From positions 1-42,276 of the forward strand of contig CALEYA010000041.1 in assembly GCA_937926215.1 (NCBI GenBank): a stretch of 42,276 bases of DNA, given 5' to 3'. The translations under genes and the position numbers were made by a program. Below are positions 17,337 to 27,861 of this stretch, piece after piece (positions within the stretch are counted from its first letter, which is position 1; each line of letters begins with the position of its first letter). Below the pieces are notes generated by a model. The model searched no databases. It was not told where the DNA came from and saw only the letters and a program-made list of their open reading frames with translations. The DNA comes from an uncultured Croceitalea sp. (lineage in GTDB: Bacteria; Bacteroidota; Bacteroidia; Flavobacteriales; Flavobacteriaceae).

Positions 17337-18206
17337 ATGAAAGGTGAAATTAAAATCAAGCATTTGATTGCTCTGCCCTTAGGGCTTAGTCTACTCATAA
17401 ACTTTAGCGAGATACTGCTTTACCTTGATTCTCCCTATGTGTTTTTTGATACGCCACGGCCTACCTCCATTTTGGTCATTGTTTCTAGAATAGTATTAAT
17501 TTTTCTGTATTGTTTTCTTGTATTGTACCTCAATGTATATAAAATAGACCAATGGTTGAAAAAGATCAATGCGAAATGGGTATCCCTTGGTTACCTAATA
17601 ATTAATTTCTTCGTATTCATTACCACCTTTTTTTCCTTTATATCTTTTCAAGATAGTGTTGTTCTTAAACTACATGAAGGGGAAGCAAGGGGTTTGGGTT
17701 TTGTATGGTTGGTTTTTATGGTCATTTGCATCTTATGGGCGGCGATCCTTAAGTTGCGCGCTGGTATAAGGGAAAAGGTCGTGGATCAGCAACCCTTTGT
17801 TCGTTATAGTGGGGAAGCACAAAGCTTCAATCACGATATGGACATTTTTAAACAGAGCTATTTGACAAACTTTTTACTTCCAAGACAAAAAATACTGGAG
17901 CCTGTTAAGGTGAAGGACTTTGCCATGTTTTATATTGATGATTGTGTTGTAAAGGGAAAGACCTTTGATTCTAAACTATACTTTCTGGATAGGAGCATTC
18001 AAGAACTGGAAGAAAAATTAAACCCCGCTATCTTTTTTCGGGCTAATCGGCAATGTCTTATCAATAGGGATGCCGTAAAGCATTTGTCGCCGGAGTCCTT
18101 TGGAAAAATGGAATTGACCTTAAAGATTGCCCATAAGGAAGCTATTGTAATAAGCAAGCTTAAAACCAAGGATTTTAAAGATTGGCTGGTGCAATTTTCG
18201 ACCTAA
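17337..18206 (+). CDS. membrane-anchored LytTR-family transcriptional regulator
   Basis: Four predicted TM segments at the N-terminus; C-terminal LytTR domain (ILEPVKVKDFAMFYIDDCVVKGKTFDSKLYFLDRSIQELEEKLNPAIFFRANRQCLINRDAV). Confidence 0.88.
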   Translation: MKGEIKIKHLIALPLGLSLLINFSEILLYLDSPYVFFDTPRPTSILVIVSRIVLIFLYCFLVLYLNVYKIDQWLKKINAKWVSLGYLIINFFVFITTFFSFISFQDSVVLKLHEGEARGLGFVWLVFMVICILWAAILKLRAGIREKVVDQQPFVRYSGEAQSFNHDMDIFKQSYLTNFLLPRQKILEPVKVKDFAMFYIDDCVVKGKTFDSKLYFLDRSIQELEEKLNPAIFFRANRQCLINRDAVKHLSPESFGKMELTLKIAHKEAIVISKLKTKDFKDWLVQFST

Positions 18207-18448
18207 GAATACTCCATTTCAACCGCATTATTATCCACTTCACTTCATAAAAATTTTAAAGCCCTTTTTTGTTTAATAGTTTCTTTCTGAACGCTAAAAA
18301 GGCTTATTTTCATTGGACTTGTCAAAAGAGTCAGGAAAACGGGACCTTAAATGACAATGGGTAGGCATAGGTCAGTATAGGCCCTCCATTTCATTCTTTT
18401 TTAGAAAGGTATTAAACAATGGTAGAGCCAATTTTATAAAGGGCATTT

Positions 18449-19435
18449 ATGGGGCAGAAGTATGAAATATGTCAAATAGCACTGTTAAATCCGATATTCA
18501 ACATTTTGGAAAGCCGTGGGGTTGATCCTAAAAAGTTGATCAAAAAAAGCAAGTTAAAGTATTTTGACCTTGATTTAGAGCAGCAGTACGTTCCCCTTGA
18601 TGCGGTTTATGATTTTTTCGGAAAGATAAAAAACCACCTGTCAGATGGGTTTCTAATAGCATCTTTCCTAAAGTATTTTGAGCTATCCAATTTGGGGGAT
18701 TTTGGAAGATACTTGGCAAAATTACCAACCCTTTACAGTGTATTGCACCAGTTTGTGATCCACAAAGCCATTTTTCAAACCAATCTAAATTGCAGTCTAA
18801 GTGTCTATGACGATAGTGTAAAGTTTGCCTTTTCCTATTTGGATGGGCCAACACCAAGCCGAAAGATAGGAGAGAACATTTTTATGGCCATTTTTTTGCA
18901 ATTGTTCAGAACCTATACGGACAAAAATTGGACGCCAGATGAAATACATGTTCCACATAATAACACCAAGGAAATCAGAAAGTTGTTTCCCGGTAAAGAC
19001 TGCAGGGTGATTGCCAACCAGACCACGTTTGCTTTTATTTTCCCCCGGGAGATTCTAAAATCTGTTACAACAATGCGGGTCCAATTTTCCAATGTGGTAT
19101 TGCCCAAGGTTCCTGCTAAGCGCATTTCCAATACCATAGAAGAAGTCTTAAAAAGCTATAAATCCGGATATATCCCTTCCCTTAGTGATGTAGCACAACA
19201 TTTTAATGTCTCTGAAAGTAGTATTAAAAGAAGCCTTAAATCCGAGAACACCAAATTTTCCAAAATCTTGGAGAATATACTGTACCAAAAAGCAATTGTC
19301 CTATTGACGGACTCTGATCTTAACATCACCCTTATCAGCGAGTTTTTAGGCTATTCCGATAGCCCCAATTTTATACGCTCTTTTAAAAAATGGTCCGGTA
19401 GTACGCCAGGTCAGTTCCGGGATTTAAATGGCTGA
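18449..19435 (+). CDS. AraC-family transcriptional regulator
   Basis: 328 aa; C-terminal HTH_18: PSLSDVAQHFNVSESSIKRSLKSE..FSKILENILYQKAIVLLTDSDLNITLISEFLGYSDSPNFIRSFKKWSGSTPGQFR. Confidence 0.93.
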   Translation: MGQKYEICQIALLNPIFNILESRGVDPKKLIKKSKLKYFDLDLEQQYVPLDAVYDFFGKIKNHLSDGFLIASFLKYFELSNLGDFGRYLAKLPTLYSVLHQFVIHKAIFQTNLNCSLSVYDDSVKFAFSYLDGPTPSRKIGENIFMAIFLQLFRTYTDKNWTPDEIHVPHNNTKEIRKLFPGKDCRVIANQTTFAFIFPREILKSVTTMRVQFSNVVLPKVPAKRISNTIEEVLKSYKSGYIPSLSDVAQHFNVSESSIKRSLKSENTKFSKILENILYQKAIVLLTDSDLNITLISEFLGYSDSPNFIRSFKKWSGSTPGQFRDLNG

Positions 19436-19543
19436 CCCATTATGATAATGAAGTTGCCTAAGAAATTACCTATTCTTATATTGGATTAATACGGGGTCTA
19501 AACTGCGATCTTCGATTTATAGAAACGGATAAGAAACCAACCT

Positions 19544-20368
19544 ATGAAATTAAAGTTTTTTGGAACAAGGGGCTCCGTGCCCGTATGCGAAAAAGGGTTC
19601 CAAGAATTTGGGGGCAATACCACCTGTGTAGCCGTTTTTGGCGATGCGGATAGTGATGTGCTCGTTTTTGATGCGGGAACCGGTGTACGGAGATTGGGCA
19701 AGGAACTTATGCAGCAAGAGTTCTTTCCCGGAAGAAAAATCGTAATGGCCTTTTCCCATTTTCATTGGGACCATATCCAAGGCTTTCCTTTTTTTGACCC
19801 TGCCTATGACCCATCCAAGGAAATACATATCATTGCCCTTGGCAAAGACCTTCTTATACCCGATCTAAAGAACGTTTTCGCCAAGCAGATGGAAAGCACC
19901 TATTTTCCCGTAAGCCTGGATAACATGGGGGCCAATTTTTCCTTTGTTCTTAAGAACGTCAACGAGGAGACCTTTCCTGATGGAAGCATAAGAACACTGT
20001 TGCATAACCATCCTGGCGGAGCACATAGTTATCGGTTGGAAGCTGATGGAAAGGTCTTGGTCTATGCCACGGATATTGAGCATGGCCTTGAACTAGATCC
20101 AAAGCTCGTGGAATTTACCAGAAATGCCGATGTGCTCATTCACGATGCGCAATATACTCCAGAAGAGCTTCCAAATTATAGGGGTTGGGGCCATAGCAGT
20201 TGGGAGCAGGCCATTGAAGTTGCTGAAAAAGCCAACGTTAAAAAGCTCTTTCTAACCCATCACGACCCCAATCATGACGATGTCTTTTTGAACAAGGTAG
20301 AGCTGCTTTGCCAAGAACGTTTTGCAAATTGTTTCTTGGCGCGTGAGGGGGTTGAGATAACGCTTTAA
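19544..20368 (+). CDS. MBL-fold metallo-hydrolase
   Basis: 274 aa; KFFGTRGSVPV, FDAGTGVRRLG, SHFHWDHIQGFPFF, LVYATDIEH, LIHDAQYTPEEL, GHSSWEQAIEVA, LTHHDPNHDD. Confidence 0.93.
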   Translation: MKLKFFGTRGSVPVCEKGFQEFGGNTTCVAVFGDADSDVLVFDAGTGVRRLGKELMQQEFFPGRKIVMAFSHFHWDHIQGFPFFDPAYDPSKEIHIIALGKDLLIPDLKNVFAKQMESTYFPVSLDNMGANFSFVLKNVNEETFPDGSIRTLLHNHPGGAHSYRLEADGKVLVYATDIEHGLELDPKLVEFTRNADVLIHDAQYTPEELPNYRGWGHSSWEQAIEVAEKANVKKLFLTHHDPNHDDVFLNKVELLCQERFANCFLAREGVEITL

Positions 20369-20622
20369 GTGGGTTGGATTTTTTGGTAAAAGGCCCTTGG
20401 CCGCTAAAGAGATTCCTTTTTTGCAGTGGTTTTACCCTATAGTGGATTTTTTAATGCATAGCGGATTGAACGGCAAAGGATACCTAATTGTCTTTTATAC
20501 CATTGAACATGACCTAATATGATAATAATGGTTCCGGTCAACGAGGATAAATTTACAAAGCTACCTCAATAATAGCGTGCCTAAGGAAAACCAAACTAAT
20601 CGTTCTATTTGAAACCACATTC

Positions 20623-21300
20623 ATGCTAGATACCCAGTTCACGGCAAAACGTCCCATTTTGCTCTTATTGCTTGTTCTTTTAGGACAGTTCGTATGCTCG
20701 CAAAACGTTACCGCGGATAGTTTGGAAACCCCTTTTAGAAAAGGAAGGTGGTTGACCGGGTTAGCGGGCAGCATAAGTTCTAACACCACCACCATAAATT
20801 CCGCTGACGAAAAAATAATAACCAACAATTTTGGATTGAATTTATCCACGGGCAAATTTGTTAAAGATCGCTTGCTTTTTGGCGGAATTGTCAATGCCAA
20901 CAGGGCCAGTTCGTCCGGCAACGTTGACCGTGCGGAAGAATCGTTGTTTATTGGCCCCTTTATTTCATACTACCTTTCCAAAAATGAAAGGGGTTCTTTG
21001 TTTACCACCCTGTCACCCGGTTACGTGCGTTATAGGGACGAAACAAGCTTTAGCAATGTACCGAATCCCATTAGCGAATTTTCGGAAGGTGGGGGCTTGG
21101 GGGTGCTTTTAGGCCTTGGGTATTCCTATGTGATCAATGATCAAATAGCTTTTGATATTGGGTTCGATTTGAATTTGTTTTGGGTAGATGTGGATCTGGA
21201 ACAACAACCTGCAAATATGATCAGCTCCCAAAACATAGCGGTCAGCAATATTGCTTTCACCTTTGGATTTAATGTCATTCTAGACGATTTCTTTTTCTAA
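20623..21300 (+). CDS. putative outer-membrane beta-barrel protein
   Basis: 225 aa, signal peptide, alternating beta-type sequence ending in Phe (FGFNVILDDFFF); stop overlaps the start of the next gene. Confidence 0.7.
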   Translation: MLDTQFTAKRPILLLLLVLLGQFVCSQNVTADSLETPFRKGRWLTGLAGSISSNTTTINSADEKIITNNFGLNLSTGKFVKDRLLFGGIVNANRASSSGNVDRAEESLFIGPFISYYLSKNERGSLFTTLSPGYVRYRDETSFSNVPNPISEFSEGGGLGVLLGLGYSYVINDQIAFDIGFDLNLFWVDVDLEQQPANMISSQNIAVSNIAFTFGFNVILDDFFF

Positions 21301-22412
21301 TGAAAAAACTAACAGTAGTTCTTCTTATTTTAATGATGCCGCTTTTTCTTATTGGACAGGGAAGGGAAGAAGGCTTTGTTCGCACGGATACCATAGGGAA
21401 GACAAAAAATATTAAGTTTATTGGGTTGCCTATAGCTTTTTATACCCCGGAGACCCAGTTTGGTGTTGGTGGAGGTGGGCAAATGTTCCTTTTGAACAAT
21501 ACCAACCAATACAATCAGCGATTGTCCAATATTCTTTTCAGTGGAATTTACACCACGGCAGGGCAAATAATGTTCAATGTTACCCCGCAAATTTATTTGG
21601 GAAAAGGGGATTACTTTATCGATGCGGAATATCTATTTGAAATCTATCCCAATTCTTTTTGGGGAATAGGTCCGGAAACCCCAGAAGAGAATGAAGAAGA
21701 ATACGATCAAACCACCCACAAGGTCAAATTAAGTTTCTTAAAACGCTTACCTCCAGATCTCAACTTCGGTTTTACTTATAATTATGCCAACCATCAAGTA
21801 ACGCAGGTGGAAGAAGGAGGGCTGCTGGACTCCGGGGCAATTTTAGGTGGGGACAGGACCGTTATCAGTGGTTTAGGTGCCGAGTTTAACTTAGATACAA
21901 GAAACGACACCAATTCGCCAACGGACGGACAATTATTTGAAATTGGGGCCCATTTCTCAAGTGAGATTTTGGGTGCTACCAGCAGCTTCAACAAATTCAC
22001 ACTTGATTTACGGAACTATGAACCCTTAGGAAAGAAAAGCACACTTGCGACGCAGATCTATATTGAAAACAACTTTGGCGACGTCCCGTTTCAAGGGATG
22101 GCGTTTTTTGGGGGTAGCAATAGTGCCAGAGGGTATTTTTATGGTCGGTTTATAGATAGGAACATGTATGTGATCCAGGCAGAATACCGCTATCGTTTTA
22201 AACCCAGATGGGCCTTGGCCGCATTTGGTCTTATTGGAAGCGTTGCCGGGGATTCTGCAGAATTGTTGGAATTCAATTCTGTTAAACCAGGATACGGGGC
22301 CGGAGTTCGGTTCAAACTCTTAAAAGACCAAGGAACATGGTTGCGACTGGATATCGGGAATGGGGCGGACGGTCAAAACGGAATCTATTTTGGCGTTAAT
22401 GAAGCATTTTAG
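21300..22412 (+). CDS. BamA/TamA-like outer-membrane barrel protein without recognisable POTRA domains
   Basis: 370 aa; GLPIAFYTPETQFGVGGGGQMFLL, LDTRNDTNSPTDGQLFEIG, FGGSNSARGYFYGRFIDRNMYVIQAEYRYRF, C-terminal DIGNGADGQNGIYFGVNEAF. Confidence 0.82.
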   Translation: MKKLTVVLLILMMPLFLIGQGREEGFVRTDTIGKTKNIKFIGLPIAFYTPETQFGVGGGGQMFLLNNTNQYNQRLSNILFSGIYTTAGQIMFNVTPQIYLGKGDYFIDAEYLFEIYPNSFWGIGPETPEENEEEYDQTTHKVKLSFLKRLPPDLNFGFTYNYANHQVTQVEEGGLLDSGAILGGDRTVISGLGAEFNLDTRNDTNSPTDGQLFEIGAHFSSEILGATSSFNKFTLDLRNYEPLGKKSTLATQIYIENNFGDVPFQGMAFFGGSNSARGYFYGRFIDRNMYVIQAEYRYRFKPRWALAAFGLIGSVAGDSAELLEFNSVKPGYGAGVRFKLLKDQGTWLRLDIGNGADGQNGIYFGVNEAF

Positions 22413-22562
22413 GCATTTCAAATGTCTTAGTGAATGATACGGATATCGGTATTTATTTTTACACAAAAATCGATACCTTTAAGCAAACAGCCTTGTATCA
22501 AGACCATGAGGCATTCGCAACAATACTGCTTAACATCGATAATCAAGGAAATACTGTAAGCC

Positions 22563-23162
22563 GTGAAATTGAAGTTCAACGTACTACCAAAAAAAGGCAC
22601 TCCACTGCGTTCCTTCGCTGTTTTTGCGATAGCGGCAGTCCTTGGTATTGGCTTTTTTTTGATGAAGGAAGGTGAAGTGGTTTCCTATTTGTCCGATGAT
22701 CCCCAGGCTTGCGTAAATTGCCATGTAATGACCCCTGTCTATAACAGTTGGATGCACAGTTCGCATCGTGAATGGGCTTCGTGCAACGGCTGTCACGTAC
22801 CACAAGATAATGTGGTAAATGCGTATTACTTTAAGGCTATGGATGGCTTGTACCACGCTTCGATTTTTACGGCAAGAGCAGAACCCGAAGTTATTTTTAT
22901 GCGCGAGGGCTCCCAAGAAGTAGTGCAAAACAATTGCATCCGCTGCCACGTGCAACAAGTCACACAAACAAAATATGATGGTTTTATAGAAAACCATGCA
23001 GCGAACAGGACCGAACGCCAATGCTGGAGCTGTCATAAAGAAATTCCCCATGGTAGGATCCATGGGATGTCTACCATAAAATATAATATTGCCCCATTAC
23101 CCACCGACCAAGAAGAAATGGTGATTCCCGCTTGGTTGGAAAAAGAAATGGCATCTAAATAA
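22563..23162 (+). CDS. nrfH: cytochrome c nitrite reductase small subunit (tetrahaem NrfH)
   Basis: GTG start; one TM segment; four CxxCH motifs (CVNCH, CNGCH, CIRCH, CWSCH); followed by NrfA. Confidence 0.95.
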   Translation: MKLKFNVLPKKGTPLRSFAVFAIAAVLGIGFFLMKEGEVVSYLSDDPQACVNCHVMTPVYNSWMHSSHREWASCNGCHVPQDNVVNAYYFKAMDGLYHASIFTARAEPEVIFMREGSQEVVQNNCIRCHVQQVTQTKYDGFIENHAANRTERQCWSCHKEIPHGRIHGMSTIKYNIAPLPTDQEEMVIPAWLEKEMASK

Positions 23163-23169
23163 CAATCCT

Positions 23170-24669
23170 ATGAAAAACAAAATTCTGTTTATCGTAACCC
23201 TAGTAGTCGTATTTTTATTGGGCTTGCTCGCCTCAAGCATCATCAATAGAAAGAGTGAAGCAAAATACCAATATGTACCCCAAGTAGCTATTAGTGAAAA
23301 TGAACCTCGCAATGAGGAATGGGGAAAAAACTACCCAAGGGAATACCAATCATTCTTACAAACTTCCGAGACCTCCTTTGCTTCTTTTCAAGGTGGTTCC
23401 GCCATGCGCGATGTGCTTGAAGAAGACCCCAGATTGGTCGTATTGTTTGCGGGATACGGTTTCTCTAAGGATTACAATCAAGGCCGCGGTCACTTTTATG
23501 CTATAGATGATATACGGAACACGTTGCGGACCGGTGGCCCTAAAGGCCCGGGCGACGGACCTATGCCCGCTACCTGTTGGACCTGTAAAAGTCCGGATGT
23601 TCCCCGTTTAATGAACGAAAAGGGAATTGCAGAATTCTACGATGGAAAATGGGCTGACAAAGGGTCTGAAATCGTAAACCCCATCGGCTGTGCGGATTGC
23701 CATGACCCTAACAATATGAAATTACGCATTACACGCCCAGCACTTGTGGAGGCTTTTGATGCTATGGGCAAGGACATCAACAAAGCGACCCACCAAGAGA
23801 TGCGTTCTTTGGTTTGTGCCCAATGCCATGTGGAATATTACTTTGACAAGAAGAAACCTGGTGCTGAGGGTACGCCATACCTAACTTTTCCTTGGAAGAA
23901 CGGGATGAACGTGGAAGCCATGGAAGAATACTACGATGAGATGGAATTTTCAGACTGGACGCATAAAATTAGCAAGGCCCCCATGTTAAAAGCGCAACAC
24001 CCAGGCTATGAAACCTATTTGACCGGAGTGCATGCCGATCGTGGTGTTTCTTGTGCGGATTGCCATATGCCATATAAAAGCGAAGGCGGACAGAAGTTTA
24101 CCGACCACCATTTGCAATCCCCTTTGAACAATATTGCCAATTCTTGTCAAGTCTGTCACAGACAAGAGGCAGATAAATTACGTGCCAATGTATACGAACG
24201 TCAACAAAAGGCGACCGAAAACAGATTGAAGTTGGAAGACTTATTGGTCAAATCCCATATTGAAGCCGGTAAAGCATGGGAGTTGGGCGCTACGGATGAT
24301 CAGATGCAACCCATACTTACGGATATCCGCCATGCCCAATGGCGTTGGGATTATGCAGCGGCAGCACATGGTGCCTCGTTTCATTCCCCGGTAGAAACGG
24401 CACGGGTTTTGGGTGGCGGCCTGAATATCGTACAAGAGGCCAGGGTAAAATTAGCCCGCTTATTGGCAACTTTAGGTTTTAACCAAGAAGTGCCCATGCC
24501 GGATATTGCATCCAAGGAAAAAGCACAAGAATTCATAGGTTTGGATATGGAAAAACTTATTAAGGAAAAAGAAGAGTTTAAAACCAATTTACTGCCCAAA
24601 TGGTTAGAAGAGGCCAAAGCCCGTGAGGATAAAATGGATTCCAAAGAAGTGAGCATGACCAACAAGTAG
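23170..24669 (+). CDS. nrfA: ammonia-forming cytochrome c nitrite reductase (pentahaem NrfA)
   Basis: Catalytic haem CWTCK plus four CxxCH (CADCH, CAQCH, CADCH, CQVCH); HAQWRWDYAAAAHGASFHSP. Confidence 0.97.
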   Translation: MKNKILFIVTLVVVFLLGLLASSIINRKSEAKYQYVPQVAISENEPRNEEWGKNYPREYQSFLQTSETSFASFQGGSAMRDVLEEDPRLVVLFAGYGFSKDYNQGRGHFYAIDDIRNTLRTGGPKGPGDGPMPATCWTCKSPDVPRLMNEKGIAEFYDGKWADKGSEIVNPIGCADCHDPNNMKLRITRPALVEAFDAMGKDINKATHQEMRSLVCAQCHVEYYFDKKKPGAEGTPYLTFPWKNGMNVEAMEEYYDEMEFSDWTHKISKAPMLKAQHPGYETYLTGVHADRGVSCADCHMPYKSEGGQKFTDHHLQSPLNNIANSCQVCHRQEADKLRANVYERQQKATENRLKLEDLLVKSHIEAGKAWELGATDDQMQPILTDIRHAQWRWDYAAAAHGASFHSPVETARVLGGGLNIVQEARVKLARLLATLGFNQEVPMPDIASKEKAQEFIGLDMEKLIKEKEEFKTNLLPKWLEEAKAREDKMDSKEVSMTNK

Positions 24670-24717
24670 CCGATTTTAAACCCTTTTCTTTAAAGGCTTT
24701 TAAGCCGAACACTTTTC

Positions 24718-27700
24718 ATGAAACTAATCTACCGTATTTTTTCTTCGCCTGTATTGGCACTTGTTTTATTGTTGGTTTTTGCCATAGCCATGGGCACCGC
24801 TACCTTTATAGAAAACGATTTTGGGACCGCTACGGCATGGATAAAAGTGTATGACTCCAGCTGGTTTGAGTTGGTCATGTTGGGACTGGGCCTCTGTTTT
24901 GCGGCCAACATTTATAAATACAAACTTTGGAGAAAGGAAAAATGGGCCATCCTTCTTTTTCATATTGCTTTTATAGTAATCCTTTTAGGGGCCGGTATTA
25001 CCCGCTATACTTCCTATGGAGGTATTATGCGTATCAGGGAGGGCGCATCTTCTAATACCATTATTTCGGATAAAAATTATCTGCAAGTCCATATAACCAA
25101 TGGAAACCAGGTCAAGCATTTGGAAAGGGAGCTGTACTTTTCCCCTTTGACTAACAATGATTTTACGATCCAAACGGATTTGGAGGCTACCCCCATTACC
25201 ATTTCACATAAGGAATTTGTTGCCGATGCCATTCCAGAAATTATCAACGACCCAGAAAAAGGGATGCCTATATTGCAATTGGTGGTTACCTCTGGAAATG
25301 GTAGGGAAACCCTATTTCTAAAGAAAGGGGAGATTGAAGAAATAGGAAGCCATAAACATAAAATAGGCTTTGAGGCAGCGGGAGAAGATGTTATCAATCT
25401 TTTTGAAAAAGAAGGTGAGTTCCAGCTATTGGCGCCACATCAGCTCGACTTTTTTATCATGGCTGATCAAACTGCGGGTATTATCAAAGGTGACACCTTG
25501 CAACCCATGACCTTGAGGACTTTATACCGCTCCGGTGATTTATCTTTTGTGCCGCTATCTTTTCATGAATCTGGGCGTATTGATATCGTAAGCTCGGCAG
25601 AAAAACCAAAAGATAATGATAAGGTCAAAGATGATGCCTTGGTATTGAAGGTTCGGGTAAATGATGCCACGGAACAGGTGAACTTACTCTATCGTGACGG
25701 TTTTTTACCCACCACGCATGAGGTTACGGTAAATGGCACCAGCATTAGTTTATCGTATGGTGCCAAGCCCATTGAAACCCCTTTTTCCGTACAGTTGAAC
25801 GACTTTCAGTTGGAACGGTATCCGGGTTCTGAGAGTCCGTCCGCTTATGCCAGTGAGGTGACTGTTTTGGATGAAGATACTAAAATGCCTTTCCGCATTT
25901 TTATGAACAATGTTTTGGATTATGGCGGATTTCGTTTTTATCAAGCCAGCTACGACACCGACGAAAAAGGCACGGTTTTATCCGTTAACCATGATGTCTT
26001 GGGTACCAATGTTACCTATGCGGGGTATTTTTTAATGATGATAGGCATGTTCTTCACCCTTTTTGGCAAGGGTTCCCATTTTAGCACCATCAATAAAAAA
26101 TTGAAAAAATTGAAAGCGAAAAAAGCGGTTACTGTGCTATTACTCATCGGGGCGATGAATGCAGCTCTTCATGCGCAACAGGCAAAGGATGCTATTTCGA
26201 TACCCGATTTAGTAAGACAACAAGTCATTGAGGAGCAGCACGCGGCACTCTTTGGACGTTTGATGGTTCAAGATTTGGATGGGAGGATAAAACCCGTCAA
26301 TACCTTGGCTTCCGAATTTTTGCGTAAAGTATCCCGTAAACCCTATTTTAAATACAAGGGTGATAATGATGAGGTTCAAATGGATGCCAATCAGGTATTC
26401 TTGGCCATGCATGTATCTCCGGGAGCTTGGCAACAGATTCCCATCATAAAAATAGACGCGGAGAAGGGCGGCAGTTTTTTTGATGCGCTAAAGATTACGG
26501 ATGAGGGGTTGATCGCTTTTGATGATTTAATAAACCCCGGTGGGGATTATGTGTTTTCAAAAGTAGCGGAAGAAGCCAATGCAAAGAAACCTGCGGAGCA
26601 TAATGAATTTGATAAGGAAGTGCTCAAGGTAGACGAACGATTTAATATTTTGTTCAATATTTTTTCAGGCAATTATTTAAAGATTTATCCCAATAGTCTT
26701 GACAAGAAGGATACGTGGTATAGTTACACGCATCATTTTAAGGATTTCCCGGCAGAGGACGCCCGTTTTGTACAAACCATAACCACATCTTATTTTAATG
26801 ATATAGCGGCCAAAAAATGGGTGGCGGCAACAGAGAAGTTATCGTATATCAATACCTACCAAAGTACCTTGGGAAAGGCCATTATTCCTAACACTCAACG
26901 AGTAGAGGCAGAGTTGTGGTACAATGAAATGAACCTTAACTTTTGGTTGTTTCAAGTGTTTTTCACTTTGGGATTTGTATTGCTTGCGTTGGCCTTAGCT
27001 AAAATATTTGTGCAAAAACGTTTTATGGACGCACTATGGAACGTGCTGGTTATTCTTTCCCTAATCAGCTTTCTAATTTTTACAGGAAACATAGTGCTAC
27101 GCTGGTATGTAGCACAACATGCTCCTTGGAGTAACGGTTACGAAATGTTGGTCTTTGTAGCATGGGTTTTAATGCTCTGCGGATTAATGACTTTTAGAAA
27201 ATCAGACTTTTCTCTGCCTTTAGCAACCCTGTTTACAGGCTCTCTGTTGTTCGTTAGTTACTTGGACTGGTTAAGTCCGGAGATTACCAACTTAATGCCT
27301 GTATTGAAATCCTTTTGGCTTAAGGTACATGTTGCTACCATTGTTAGCAGTTATGCTCCCTTGGCCTTGTCTGCGGTTTTGGGTTTTATGGTTTTGGTTT
27401 TGATGATTATAGAAACCAAAAAATCCAAGGAAGCTATAGCGATTCGCATTAAAGAGCTCACTTATATTAACGAAATATCGATGACGATTGGCTTGTTTGT
27501 TTTGGCTGTGGGTACTTTCCTTGGTGGTGTTTGGGCCAACGAATCTTGGGGCCGCTACTGGGCTTGGGACCCAAAGGAGACTTGGGCCTTGATTTCCATA
27601 ATTGTTTATGCTGTCGTATTGCACCTTCGTTTTGTTCCTGCCTTAAAAGGTCGATATACCTTAAATGTGGCCAGCGTTTTTGCTTTTGGTTCTATTATTA

Positions 27701-27861
27701 TGACCTCTTTCGGTGTGAACTACTATTTATCGGGATTACACAGCTACGCAGCAGGAGACCCTGTACCTGTACCTAAGTTTATTTATGTTTTGATTGCCGT
27801 GGTAGTATTGGTATCAATAACGGCTTATCTAAAAAGAAAACACTTTTTTGTTCGCAAGTAG
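24718..27861 (+). CDS. cytochrome c biogenesis protein, fused ResB/CcsB-CcsA
   Basis: 1047 aa; N-terminal ResB-like half, C-terminal CcsA with WGRYWAWDPKETWALIS WWD motif; follows nrfHA. Confidence 0.95.
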   Translation: MKLIYRIFSSPVLALVLLLVFAIAMGTATFIENDFGTATAWIKVYDSSWFELVMLGLGLCFAANIYKYKLWRKEKWAILLFHIAFIVILLGAGITRYTSYGGIMRIREGASSNTIISDKNYLQVHITNGNQVKHLERELYFSPLTNNDFTIQTDLEATPITISHKEFVADAIPEIINDPEKGMPILQLVVTSGNGRETLFLKKGEIEEIGSHKHKIGFEAAGEDVINLFEKEGEFQLLAPHQLDFFIMADQTAGIIKGDTLQPMTLRTLYRSGDLSFVPLSFHESGRIDIVSSAEKPKDNDKVKDDALVLKVRVNDATEQVNLLYRDGFLPTTHEVTVNGTSISLSYGAKPIETPFSVQLNDFQLERYPGSESPSAYASEVTVLDEDTKMPFRIFMNNVLDYGGFRFYQASYDTDEKGTVLSVNHDVLGTNVTYAGYFLMMIGMFFTLFGKGSHFSTINKKLKKLKAKKAVTVLLLIGAMNAALHAQQAKDAISIPDLVRQQVIEEQHAALFGRLMVQDLDGRIKPVNTLASEFLRKVSRKPYFKYKGDNDEVQMDANQVFLAMHVSPGAWQQIPIIKIDAEKGGSFFDALKITDEGLIAFDDLINPGGDYVFSKVAEEANAKKPAEHNEFDKEVLKVDERFNILFNIFSGNYLKIYPNSLDKKDTWYSYTHHFKDFPAEDARFVQTITTSYFNDIAAKKWVAATEKLSYINTYQSTLGKAIIPNTQRVEAELWYNEMNLNFWLFQVFFTLGFVLLALALAKIFVQKRFMDALWNVLVILSLISFLIFTGNIVLRWYVAQHAPWSNGYEMLVFVAWVLMLCGLMTFRKSDFSLPLATLFTGSLLFVSYLDWLSPEITNLMPVLKSFWLKVHVATIVSSYAPLALSAVLGFMVLVLMIIETKKSKEAIAIRIKELTYINEISMTIGLFVLAVGTFLGGVWANESWGRYWAWDPKETWALISIIVYAVVLHLRFVPALKGRYTLNVASVFAFGSIIMTSFGVNYYLSGLHSYAAGDPVPVPKFIYVLIAVVVLVSITAYLKRKHFFVRK

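Noticed and set aside
22430-22675. 81 aa plus-strand ORF overlapping the start of nrfH in another frame
   Set aside because: The nrfH frame carries the TM segment and haem motifs; this ORF has no family signature and appears spurious.
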